From contig JACETS010000166.1 in NCBI GenBank assembly GCA_013911195.1, positions 1-5,740 on the forward strand: DNA of 5,740 bases. Direction: 5' to 3'. Below are positions 1 to 5,740 of this stretch, piece by piece. The DNA is from Verrucomicrobiales bacterium. Its GTDB lineage: Bacteria; Verrucomicrobiota; Verrucomicrobiia; Verrucomicrobiales; DEV007. The position numbers were made by a program, and so were the translations under genes. Position 1 is the stretch's first letter, and each line of letters starts with the position of its first letter. Under the pieces are notes generated by a model. It ran no database searches, was not told the origin of the DNA, and saw only the letters and a list, made by a program, of their open reading frames with translations.

Positions 1-201
1 GTACAAAAGGCGGTGTTTCATATGGAAGTACTGATGAGTTAGGATAATATTGAGAGCAACCCTGTCCATGTGCATGATTTTCATGCAACCATGTTACATC
101 TCTTAGGAATTGATCATGAGAGATTGGTTTTCAGGTACCAAGGCCGTCGATTTAGATTGACCGATGTGCACGGAAAAATAATATCTGATTTACTTACCTA
201 G
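1..201 (+). pseudogene. DUF1501 family protein, C-terminal end, apparent frameshift (5' end outside window)
   Basis: Only the C-terminus is in the window. Frame 3 reads TKGGVSYGSTDELG from position 3 and hits a stop at 45-47. Frame 1 picks up at 46 with NIESNPVHVHDFHATMLHLL and runs through GIDHERLVFRYQGRRFRLTD and VHGKIISDLLT to a TAG at 199-201. Joined, the two halves give the well-known end of DUF1501 proteins (GG..YG.TDE.G, then H.HD.HAT.LHLLG.DH..L.....GR.FRLTDV.G). A single extra base or two missing bases near 45 separates them; a Tyr or Phe is usual at the break. DUF1501 proteins are exported, alkaline-phosphatase/sulfatase-like proteins of unknown function, common in Planctomycetota and Verrucomicrobiota and often next to DUF1549/DUF1553 genes. 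All conserved residues after the break are intact, so a very recent mutation or a sequencing/assembly error is more likely than an old pseudogene. It meets yggS tail to tail with 10 bases between the stops. Confidence 0.85.
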
Positions 202-211
202 CAGAATAAAA

Positions 212-910
212 TTATTTTTTCTTATAGGTTCTTTTACCAAAAATTGATGAGCCGACGCGGACAGAAGTCGCGCCTTCCTCTATGGCTACCTCAAAATCAT
301 TACTCATTCCCATTGATAAGGTTGGTAATTTGGTTCCACTCATTTCCTCTAATTTATCTCTCAAATTCCTTAGGTTTACAAAATAAGGTCTGACTTTTTC
401 AGGGTCTGGATCGAAAGGTGGAATGACCATTAGTCCCTCAATTTCCACTCGCTCGAGTTTTAATAGCTCATCAATTGATTCATAAATACCATCCTTTGTG
501 AATCCATGTTTTGAAGCTTCATTCGCATTGTTGACTTGTAGCAATACTTTTGGGAATAGCCCAAGGTCTGAAGCAACATCATTTATTCGTTTCGCAATTT
601 GAAGCGAATCAACGCTATGAATCATATTCACTAAGGGGAGAACCTTACGAACCTTGTTTCTTTGTAAGTGCCCAATAAAATGCCATTCTAGGCTAGATGA
701 CATGTTAGGAACTTTCGTTTCTATTTCTTGTACTTTATTTTCTCCAAAAACTTTATGCCCGCAATCCACTAATTCGGATATTACTTCGATTGGCCATGTT
801 TTACTAACAGCTATAAATTCAATTTCCGAAATTTTTTTCCCTGCTTTTTTTGCAGCTATCTCGATTTGAGATTTGGTTTTTTGATATGAATCACCTATAG
901 ATTGCATCAT
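212..910 (-). CDS. yggS: YggS/PROSC family pyridoxal phosphate homeostasis protein
   Basis: Cytoplasmic PLP-binding protein of the YggS/PLPBP family, which keeps free vitamin B6 and amino/keto-acid pools balanced and has no firmly known enzymatic reaction. The 232 aa length is normal for this single TIM-barrel family, which resembles the alanine racemase N-terminal domain. Motifs in order: IAVSKTWP (33-40) with the expected Schiff-base lysine K37; FGENKVQE (55-62); WHFIGHLQRNK (76-86); HSVDS (98-102); LLQVNNANEASKHGF (123-137); GLMVIPP (159-165); and LSMGMSNDFEVAIEEG (198-213) followed by TSVRVGSSIFG (215-225), the phosphate-binding end. The start is an ATG-ATG pair at 905-910 with no clear Shine-Dalgarno sequence; either Met is possible. 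It lies 67 bases after the protease gene in the same direction, so the two may be co-transcribed, though the gap holds a palindrome and a weak TATA-like stretch that could give yggS its own promoter. Confidence 0.96.
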   Translation of the reverse strand: MMQSIGDSYQKTKSQIEIAAKKAGKKISEIEFIAVSKTWPIEVISELVDCGHKVFGENKVQEIETKVPNMSSSLEWHFIGHLQRNKVRKVLPLVNMIHSVDSLQIAKRINDVASDLGLFPKVLLQVNNANEASKHGFTKDGIYESIDELLKLERVEIEGLMVIPPFDPDPEKVRPYFVNLRNLRDKLEEMSGTKLPTLSMGMSNDFEVAIEEGATSVRVGSSIFGKRTYKKK

Positions 911-941
911 TCAATTCTGATATAATCCAAAAATTGCTGAC

Positions 942-959
942 CTAATAAAATTTTATTAG
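942..959. repeat. Perfect 18-base AT-rich palindrome between protease gene and yggS
   Basis: The sequence CTAATAAAATTTTATTAG equals its own reverse complement over all 18 bases and has no loop. It sits in the 67-base gap, 48 bases before the yggS start and 18 bases after the protease stop codon. With only two G:C pairs it is a poor intrinsic terminator, and the nearest T-run downstream on the - strand is about 13 bases away. A binding site for a dimeric regulator of yggS is possible, as is chance in AT-rich DNA. No second copy was noticed in the window. Confidence 0.5.
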
Positions 960-977
960 ACCTGAATTTTAATACTA

Positions 978-3206
978 CTAGGATCCGGAGTCAGCGGTTT
1001 TAATTTTCGAAACTCTTATGAGGTCGTTGGCAATATTAAGGGCTTCCCTTTTGGTTGGGCTAAGAAAGTGAGGGAAATCAGGAGTTTCTTCTTCAAGCTC
1101 TTCTTCCTTATTTTTTGCGCGCTTCATAGATTGATCTTCAGGCCTTTTGAAATTGTCAGAACTTTCAATTTCATTCTTGTTTACATTATCAAGAGTCAAT
1201 CGCGTAACCTTAAATTTTCCTTTTTCTTTTTTTTCTATTTCCTCAAAGAGTTTCTTCCTGTTTGTGTTTCTGGTCTTTCTTCTTTCTTTCTCTTTTTTGT
1301 TCTCTTCCAGCCTTTTCTCAATATTTAGCGAAACTTCATTTCGGTCATTGATCTCTTTGTATCTCTTGTTGTCTTCGATAATATAGTTAAATTCCTTATC
1401 AGTTTTAACTCTTTGTTCTGAGAGTTTCAAAAGTTGTTGTCTAGTCTCTTGTAAATTTAAAGAGTCGTAGTTCATTTTATCAATTGAATCGTGCTCCAAT
1501 GCATTAGGCAAAGATTCTTCACCTGTCTCTAGTGCATCTCGATAAGATGGAAGAATAATGTCTGGGACAACACCTTTGAGTTGAGTAGATCCGCCCGCTA
1601 TTCTATAAAATTTTTGAATTGTAACTTTGATGGCTCCTGCACGGTCCTTGGTGTCTTTTGGAAAGATTGCAGGCATGTAATTTTTTACTGGCATAACAGT
1701 TTGAACTGTACCTTTTCCAAAAGTCGATTTATCACCGACTACGATTGCTCGACCATAGTCTTGTAGGGCAGCTGCGAAAATCTCACTAGCTGATGCACTG
1801 CTCCTATCAGTAAGGACTACTAAAGGACCATCGTATACCGCATTTGGAACTTTAGATTTTTTGTTAGTTATTCTTCCTTTTGCATTTTTAGCCTGAACAA
1901 CCGGTCCTCCATCAATAAATAGACCTGTCAACCTAATGGCTTCCTCAAGAGAACCTCCGCCATTTCCTCTGAGATCAATTACAAGCGATTCGATTTTCTC
2001 TTTTTTCAGTCTTTCTAACAACCTCTTAACATCAAAGCTGCAGCTAACAGTTCCTCTCTGCATGTCTGCATAAAAGGCATAAAGATTAATCCAGCCAATT
2101 TTAATGTTTTCGCCATTTTCATCCTTAATCTGTATCAATTCTGCATTTGCAGCTTTGTCTTTGAGTTTTACTTCGTCTCTGACAATTGATATTGATTTGG
2201 TTTCAGAGTCATCTGAGGCGTCAGCGGGTACTACTTTTAGAATAACAGTCGTATTTTTTTCTCCCCTTATCATATCCACAACCCTGTTAAGCTTCATATA
2301 AAGAATATCGACCATTTCTTTATCAGCCCCTTGAGAAACTCCAACGATTCTATCTCCTATTTGAAGTTCGCCACCTCTATCAGCCGGCCCACCGACAACA
2401 AGTCCCTGAATTTTTGCCGCGCCATCATCCATTTGAAGTAATGCGCCTATTCCAACGAGCTTATTTTGCATGTTAACTTGAAAGTTTTCTAGCTCGGATT
2501 GGCTGAAGTATTCGGAATGAGGATCGTACACCTGAGAGAGTGTGGATAGGAAAAAGTTACAAGCTTCCTCTTTATCGTTTTTATCAAGAGTCTCCATGAA
2601 ACGGGTGTACCTCTTTAGGATTTTTTCCTTAGGAGATTCTTTACTTTCATCGCCAAGAATGTCTTCTAATTTTTTCCCCAGCTCTTTGGCTCTCTCAGTT
2701 TGGCGCCTTTTTCTAATTTCCTCTTCGAGGAGTTGTCCCTCCAGAATATTCTCCCAAAGCTGATCGCAGGCTTGCTCATCATTAGCCCAGTCAGAATCTT
2801 TTCGTCTTTTTTCAACCGTTCTATCGCTATCGAATTTAAATTCTTTTGAATCAAGAGTAGACTTTATTTTTTCAACTCTTTTTGTAACCCGTTCGACGTA
2901 CAGATTATAGATGTCTGTGGCGGGTTGAATTGAGCCTTCAAAAATATAGTCATCCAGTGTCGTTTTGTATTTTTTATTAAATGAATCTATGTCTTGCTTG
3001 TTAAAATAGAGCTTATTGGAATCCAAAAATTTAAGATAAGATTCCAGAAATTTTTCTGAAACTTCATCTTCAAAATCAGTACGGGAATAATGATTATTTT
3101 GAATTAAATTTGCTACGTATTGGGCAATTGTTCCGTAGTTAGGTGCAGACAGTAGCGATGTGCTAATAGATGCAAAAAACAGTAAATATACTAATGTTTT
3201 GAACAT
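978..3206 (-). CDS. prc: Tail-specific (C-terminal processing) periplasmic protease, Prc/Tsp type, S41 family
   Basis: Exported serine protease that degrades or trims periplasmic proteins from the C-terminus; in E. coli Prc also controls peptidoglycan hydrolases. Numbered from the upstream ATG at 3227 (749 aa): hydrophobic signal segment 8-28 ending SLLSA before a Pro, so cleavage is uncertain; helical N-terminal domain 30-250 (HYSRTDFEDEVSEKFLESYL); PDZ about 252-335 with GIGA loop (259-262) and GDRIVGV; S41 core about 375-560 with DLRGNGGGS (418-426), SSASASEIFAAALQDYG and TFGKGTVQ; DUF3340-like charged tail 575-735. By spacing to E. coli Prc the nucleophile is S479 and the lysine K505, with one extra residue between D490 and K505. 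The family is usually about 680-720 aa. I chose the ATG at 3206 (742 aa) because AAGGA lies 5 bases before it and the signal peptide starts cleanly there; the ATG at 3227 has no ribosome binding site. Confidence 0.95.
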   Translation of the reverse strand: MFKTLVYLLFFASISTSLLSAPNYGTIAQYVANLIQNNHYSRTDFEDEVSEKFLESYLKFLDSNKLYFNKQDIDSFNKKYKTTLDDYIFEGSIQPATDIYNLYVERVTKRVEKIKSTLDSKEFKFDSDRTVEKRRKDSDWANDEQACDQLWENILEGQLLEEEIRKRRQTERAKELGKKLEDILGDESKESPKEKILKRYTRFMETLDKNDKEEACNFFLSTLSQVYDPHSEYFSQSELENFQVNMQNKLVGIGALLQMDDGAAKIQGLVVGGPADRGGELQIGDRIVGVSQGADKEMVDILYMKLNRVVDMIRGEKNTTVILKVVPADASDDSETKSISIVRDEVKLKDKAANAELIQIKDENGENIKIGWINLYAFYADMQRGTVSCSFDVKRLLERLKKEKIESLVIDLRGNGGGSLEEAIRLTGLFIDGGPVVQAKNAKGRITNKKSKVPNAVYDGPLVVLTDRSSASASEIFAAALQDYGRAIVVGDKSTFGKGTVQTVMPVKNYMPAIFPKDTKDRAGAIKVTIQKFYRIAGGSTQLKGVVPDIILPSYRDALETGEESLPNALEHDSIDKMNYDSLNLQETRQQLLKLSEQRVKTDKEFNYIIEDNKRYKEINDRNEVSLNIEKRLEENKKEKERRKTRNTNRKKLFEEIEKKEKGKFKVTRLTLDNVNKNEIESSDNFKRPEDQSMKRAKNKEEELEEETPDFPHFLSPTKREALNIANDLIRVSKIKTADSGS

Positions 3207-3211
3207 TTTGT

Positions 3212-3216
3212 TCCTT
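3212..3216 (-). promoter_or_regulatory. Shine-Dalgarno site that favours the inner protease start
   Basis: On the - strand the bases read AAAAGGAACAAAATG: AAGGA at 3216-3212, then 5 bases, then the ATG at 3206-3204. This is a good bacterial ribosome binding site and lies inside the coding frame of the longer version that begins at 3227, which has only CCCTCAATCA before it. The inner start gives MFKTLVYLLFF, a compact signal peptide beginning. Confidence 0.6.
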
Positions 3217-3240
3217 TTGAAATTCATTGATTGAGGGACG

Positions 3241-3279
3241 TCATTTTTGCAAACGACATGGAATAATTTGATTTAGCAT
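3241..3279 (-). CDS. Candidate 12-codon leader ORF upstream of the protease gene
   Basis: On the - strand AGGAG (3291-3287) is followed after 7 bases by ATG (3279-3277) and a 12-codon frame reading MLNQIIPCRLQK, ending in TGA at 3243-3241. The ribosome binding site is the best in the window. The TGA overlaps (ATGA, 3244-3241) the start of a 6-codon frame, MTSLNQ, whose TGA at 3226-3224 again overlaps (ATGA) the outer ATG of the protease at 3227. The three frames differ, so the peptide is not simply an N-terminal extension unless there is a sequencing error. It may be a leader peptide that couples translation to the protease, or a chance ORF; such short frames arise easily. The peptide has no recognised family. 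Confidence 0.3.
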   Translation of the reverse strand: MLNQIIPCRLQK

Positions 3280-3296
3280 TAATTGTCTCCTATTCA
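3268..3296 (+). promoter_or_regulatory. Possible promoter for the MBL hydrolase gene
   Basis: TTGATT (3268-3273) and TATTCA (3291-3296) are separated by 17 bases and resemble -35 and -10 boxes, the second only weakly. A start of transcription about 7 bases further on would fall at or next to the GTG start codon at 3304, giving a leaderless or nearly leaderless message. That would fit the lack of a Shine-Dalgarno sequence and the in-frame TAA directly before the GTG. The boxes are poor matches, so this is a weak call. Confidence 0.25.
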
Positions 3297-3303
3297 GTCT
3301 TAA

Positions 3304-3978
3304 GTGTCTAATCATTTTAACATCAACATTAATAATAATCCTAATTTTACAGGACATTGTTATACGGGCGGTATATGTGAAACGAATGGTTATGCTATTG
3401 AGACCAGTGAAGGTTGGATTTTAATAGATGCACCTGAAGGATTTCTGAGTTTCTTAAAGTCGTATAATATTGATGTTAAGCTACTTATGTTGACTCACCA
3501 GCACTTTGATCATGTCCTAGATGCTGCATCTATTTCGGCTCATTTCGACTGCCCTATCTGGGCCCATAGCCCATATGATAAAACATTAACTTTAGAGAGC
3601 CTTTTTGATTTGGAATCTGGACCAAAAATGAGTGTAGACCCATATAGTATTTCAAAAATATTAACCGAAACAGGCGATAAGGAAGAAGAAACAAGTTTAA
3701 TTAATGGGTTTAATTTCAAGGTTTTTCACGTTCCAGGTCACTCGCCTGATAGTATATGTTTTTATTTGAGCGATTCGGATATCATATTTGGAGGTGATGT
3801 CCTTTTTAATGGAAGTATAGGCCGTACTGATTTTCCTGATGGTGATACGAATCAGCTCATTGAAGGGATTAAGAATAAAATATTTCCATTAAATGATGAT
3901 ATTATTATTTTTCCAGGTCATGGGGGTGAAACGACTATTGGAGAGGAAAAAATTAATAATCCATTTTTAATTTCTTAG
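3304..3978 (+). CDS. MBL-fold metallo-hydrolase, glyoxalase II/YcbL-like
   Basis: Cytoplasmic two-metal hydrolase of the metallo-beta-lactamase fold, 224 aa. The full metal-binding set is visible: THQHFDH (64-70; H65, H67, D69, H70), PGH (H146), FGGD (D165, the bridging aspartate) and FPGHGG (H206). GSIGRTDFPDGD (170-181) is typical of the YcbL-like glyoxalase II branch. The separate C-terminal substrate domain of classical glyoxalase II is absent, so a thioester hydrolase role is likely but the natural substrate is unknown. The conserved N-terminus TGGICETNGY (21-30) shows that little is missing. The start is GTG: TAA at 3301-3303 is immediately upstream in frame, and no ATG occurs before the conserved region. 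No Shine-Dalgarno sequence is present. The gene is divergent from the protease gene and ends 16 bases from the stop of lgt, which faces it. Confidence 0.93.
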   Translation: MSNHFNININNNPNFTGHCYTGGICETNGYAIETSEGWILIDAPEGFLSFLKSYNIDVKLLMLTHQHFDHVLDAASISAHFDCPIWAHSPYDKTLTLESLFDLESGPKMSVDPYSISKILTETGDKEEETSLINGFNFKVFHVPGHSPDSICFYLSDSDIIFGGDVLFNGSIGRTDFPDGDTNQLIEGIKNKIFPLNDDIIIFPGHGGETTIGEEKINNPFLIS

Positions 3979-3994
3979 TCTTTATAATTAAAAG

Positions 3995-4963
3995 TTATAG
4001 CTTGTTTTTCTTTGGCCATACATAGGCTGATACAATAAAAATAATTCCGATTAATATCATAAAAGTGGAGAAGAACTGTCCCCTAGTAAGCACTCCAATA
4101 TAACCATCAGATGGTTCTCTAAAATATTCCCCTATGATTCTAAATATAGCGTAGCCGATAAAAAAAGTACCGGTCAAAATTCCATGAGAAAGTTGAGCTC
4201 CTTTCCTTCTAATCATCATAAGTATTATGAAAAGGCCTAAACCTTCGAGCAATGCCTGATAAATTTGGGATGGATGCCTAGCATTTAGATATTCTCTAAG
4301 GATCATTTGAATTTCTTCATTGCTTCTTGAAGCTTCGATAACAACATTATTCTCTCCGATGAGTGGATTGGATGAATTGTAATTCAAATCAAGGGAGCTT
4401 AGAGAGTCTCTCAAATCTTCACGACTAAGATTTTTAGAGGAGGAAAAATTTGGATCCCTAATTTCTTCTGGAAATTGAACTGCCCACGGGACACTAGTTT
4501 TTCTTCCATAGAGTTCACCATTTATAAAGTTGGCAACTCGACCAAAGCAAAGGCCGAGCGGAGCCACTGTGCATAGGTTATCACCAATACCTCTCCAACC
4601 TATTTTGTATTTTCTAGAGTAAATATAAGTGTAAACGACCAAACCTAAAATGCCTCCATGACTTGCCATTCCTCCGTCTAAGAAATGAAAAAAGATGAGA
4701 GGGTTACTTACAAATTCATTGAAATTGTATAATAACATATAACCGAGGCGACCTCCAACCATGGTGCTTATGGCTCCGTATGTAATGAAGTCTTGGAGTT
4801 GATTGTTTTTTAATTCTGAATAGCCTCGGCCAACAAATTTTTTTGTTAGGAAATAACCGGTGACAAATGCAGCAACATAGGCCAATCCGTACCACCTCAA
4901 ACCAATAGATTCTGAGAAACGAACTATGAATGGGCTCAAATCATGGAGGTAATATCCTATCAC
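3995..4963 (-). CDS. lgt: Phosphatidylglycerol--prolipoprotein diacylglyceryl transferase (Lgt)
   Basis: Integral inner-membrane enzyme that moves diacylglycerol from phosphatidylglycerol to the lipobox cysteine of prolipoproteins, the first step of lipoprotein maturation. At 322 aa it is longer than E. coli Lgt (291 aa). Landmarks: HDLSPFIVRF (7-16); RWYGL with Y25; GGMASHGGILG (97-107) with H102; the signature GRVANFINGELYG (141-153) with R142, N145 and N148; RHPSQIYQALLEG (229-241); and FRIIGEYFREP (274-284) with R275 and E279, matching E. coli R239/E243. About seven hydrophobic segments are seen. Most extra length lies in the periplasmic loop between 165 and 228, rich in Ser, Asn, Asp and Glu. 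The start is a GTG (4961-4963) with no Shine-Dalgarno sequence; it is kept because the family normally begins right at this motif. The ankyrin gene lies 48 bases upstream in the same direction. Confidence 0.97.
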   Translation of the reverse strand: MIGYYLHDLSPFIVRFSESIGLRWYGLAYVAAFVTGYFLTKKFVGRGYSELKNNQLQDFITYGAISTMVGGRLGYMLLYNFNEFVSNPLIFFHFLDGGMASHGGILGLVVYTYIYSRKYKIGWRGIGDNLCTVAPLGLCFGRVANFINGELYGRKTSVPWAVQFPEEIRDPNFSSSKNLSREDLRDSLSSLDLNYNSSNPLIGENNVVIEASRSNEEIQMILREYLNARHPSQIYQALLEGLGLFIILMMIRRKGAQLSHGILTGTFFIGYAIFRIIGEYFREPSDGYIGVLTRGQFFSTFMILIGIIFIVSAYVWPKKNKL

Positions 4964-5011
4964 TGATTTAAATATTGTAGTGAGTTTTGAGTTAAATAAA
5001 GAATGTTTATT

Positions 5012-5740
5012 TTACTGAAGCATTTCTGCAATCACGGGTCTTTCTTTTTCAATCATTTCGAGATCTAAATCCATTTGTAGAAGGCCTCCAATAAATTTGT
5101 AAATTCCTTCCATTTCATCGTTCCATGGTGCACTCATGAATTCAGTAACTGTAGATCCTGAAGCATTTCTAAGCGATTTATCAGCACCTGCATCCAGTAA
5201 TAATTTCACAACTTCTTTATTGCAGAAAAATGCGGCGCTCATTAAAGCTGTGTCTCTATTGTTATTTTGAATATCAAGATTAGCGCCTCCCTCGATTAGG
5301 GTTTTAACCATTTCTGGACTCTCTGAAAGAGAGGCACCTATCAAAAGTGTGTTTCCATCTTTATCTTTTTTGTCCAGGTCTGCTCCATCCTCAATTGCCT
5401 TTTTGATTGTTTCAATATCATTATTCTTAACGGCTATGGCTAGGTATATTGTATTATTTTTTTGAAAAGACTCAAAATCTTTACCATCTGTTAGAAGAGA
5501 ATAAATCTCTGGGAGATTTATTTTGATACGATTCATATCAAATGCTGGAAATTCTGGTGATGGTTCCTGAGACCTTATTACGCTCTCGACAATCATATAT
5601 ACCCCCGTCATTTCTTGCCAAGGTATTCCTAATAGATTTAATGGAGACATTCCTTTCTTGTCAGTGGTGTTTCTGTTTGCATTATTTTCAAGAAGGTACT
5701 CTAGTATTTCTGGATATGAGTTGAAAACGGCACTCATGAC
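5012..5740 (-). CDS. Ankyrin-repeat protein, C-terminal part (5' end outside window)
   Basis: The frame is open to the right edge. The first Met in view (5735-5737) lies inside an ankyrin repeat (compare MSAVFNSYPE with ALMSAAFFCNKE further on), so it is almost surely internal and the N-terminus is missing. Numbered from that Met (241 aa): partial repeat 1-29, then repeats at about 94-127 (AIEDGADLDKKDKDG), 128-160 (LIEGGANLDIQNNN) and 161-193 (LLLDAGADKSLRNASG). Each group is followed by a PW..(E)M.G.Y....... cap (39-55 and 204-220) and a short helix, FDMNRIKINLPEIYSLL (66-82) or LDLEMIEKERPVIAEML (224-240), which is the C-terminus. This shows a duplication of a unit of about 165 residues. 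Ankyrin repeats mediate protein-protein contacts; the partner and location cannot be told because any signal peptide lies outside the window. No functional tie to lgt is evident. Confidence 0.9.
   Translation of the reverse strand, partial: VMSAVFNSYPEILEYLLENNANRNTTDKKGMSPLNLLGIPWQEMTGVYMIVESVIRSQEPSPEFPAFDMNRIKINLPEIYSLLTDGKDFESFQKNNTIYLAIAVKNNDIETIKKAIEDGADLDKKDKDGNTLLIGASLSESPEMVKTLIEGGANLDIQNNNRDTALMSAAFFCNKEVVKLLLDAGADKSLRNASGSTVTEFMSAPWNDEMEGIYKFIGGLLQMDLDLEMIEKERPVIAEMLQ

Noticed and set aside
202..222. Possible terminator between the DUF1501 gene and yggS, because of a run of T
   Set aside because: The flanking bases form only a weak A/T stem of about five pairs; a 10-base tail-to-tail gap leaves little room and no GC-rich hairpin is seen.
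654..869. A 71-codon + strand frame
   Set aside because: Antisense to yggS, whose conserved motifs cover this stretch.
1068..1386. Overlapping + strand frames rich in Phe, Ser and Leu, resembling membrane proteins
   Set aside because: They are the antisense of the Lys/Glu-rich tail of the protease; the pyrimidine-rich complement simply encodes Phe/Ser/Leu.
2104..2763. Further + strand open frames opposite the protease
   Set aside because: No family motifs, and the opposite strand carries an unbroken, motif-rich protease across the same bases.
2666..2854. A 62-codon - strand frame inside the protease gene
   Set aside because: Out-of-frame shadow of the protease; no recognisable motifs.
3979..3999. 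TATAA...TTATA inverted repeat between the MBL gene and lgt as a terminator
   Set aside because: A five-pair all-A/T stem without a following T-run is too weak to support.
5542..5724. A 60-codon + strand frame near the right edge
   Set aside because: Antisense to the ankyrin gene, with no motif of its own.
1..5740. A hidden novel system, CRISPR array, mobile element or RNA gene
   Set aside because: The recognised genes leave gaps of under 100 bases, and the gaps show no repeat arrays, transposase, attachment-site pairs, tRNA-like folds or defence-type genes. The gene mix is housekeeping plus one ankyrin protein.

Overview
The window is an ordinary, tightly packed stretch of chromosome from an AT-rich bacterium, most likely a member of the PVC group and probably Verrucomicrobiota. 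The main evidence is the end of a DUF1501 protein at the left edge, a family concentrated in Planctomycetota and Verrucomicrobiota. The ankyrin protein at the right edge, the long loop in Lgt and the long acidic and basic tail of the Prc-type protease fit that placement but do not prove it. Every gap between genes is under 100 bases.

Layout from left to right: (1) the last 65 or so codons of a DUF1501 gene on the + strand, ending at 201, with an apparent frameshift near 45; (2) yggS on the - strand (212-910), which meets the DUF1501 gene tail to tail across 10 bases; (3) a 67-base gap holding a perfect 18-base AT-rich palindrome (942-959); (4) a secreted tail-specific protease of the Prc/Tsp type on the - strand (978-3206, or to 3227 with the other start); (5) a divergent intergenic region (3207-3303) with a short, well-spaced leader ORF candidate on the - strand and a possible promoter on the + strand; (6) an MBL-fold hydrolase of the glyoxalase II/YcbL type on the + strand with a GTG start (3304-3978); (7) lgt on the - strand (3995-4963), tail to tail with the MBL gene across 16 bases; (8) an ankyrin-repeat gene on the - strand that enters from the right edge and stops at 5012.

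The protease and yggS lie in the same direction and could share a transcript, as could the ankyrin gene and lgt. Lgt (lipoprotein maturation at the inner membrane) and Prc (periplasmic proteolysis) both serve the cell envelope; YggS (PLP homeostasis) and the MBL hydrolase are cytoplasmic housekeeping proteins. I see no mobile element, CRISPR array, RNA gene or defence-type cassette, and no convincing novel system. The points worth a second look are the DUF1501 frameshift, the chain of small overlapping start/stop codons before the protease, the 18-base palindrome, and the position-for-position internal duplication in the ankyrin protein.
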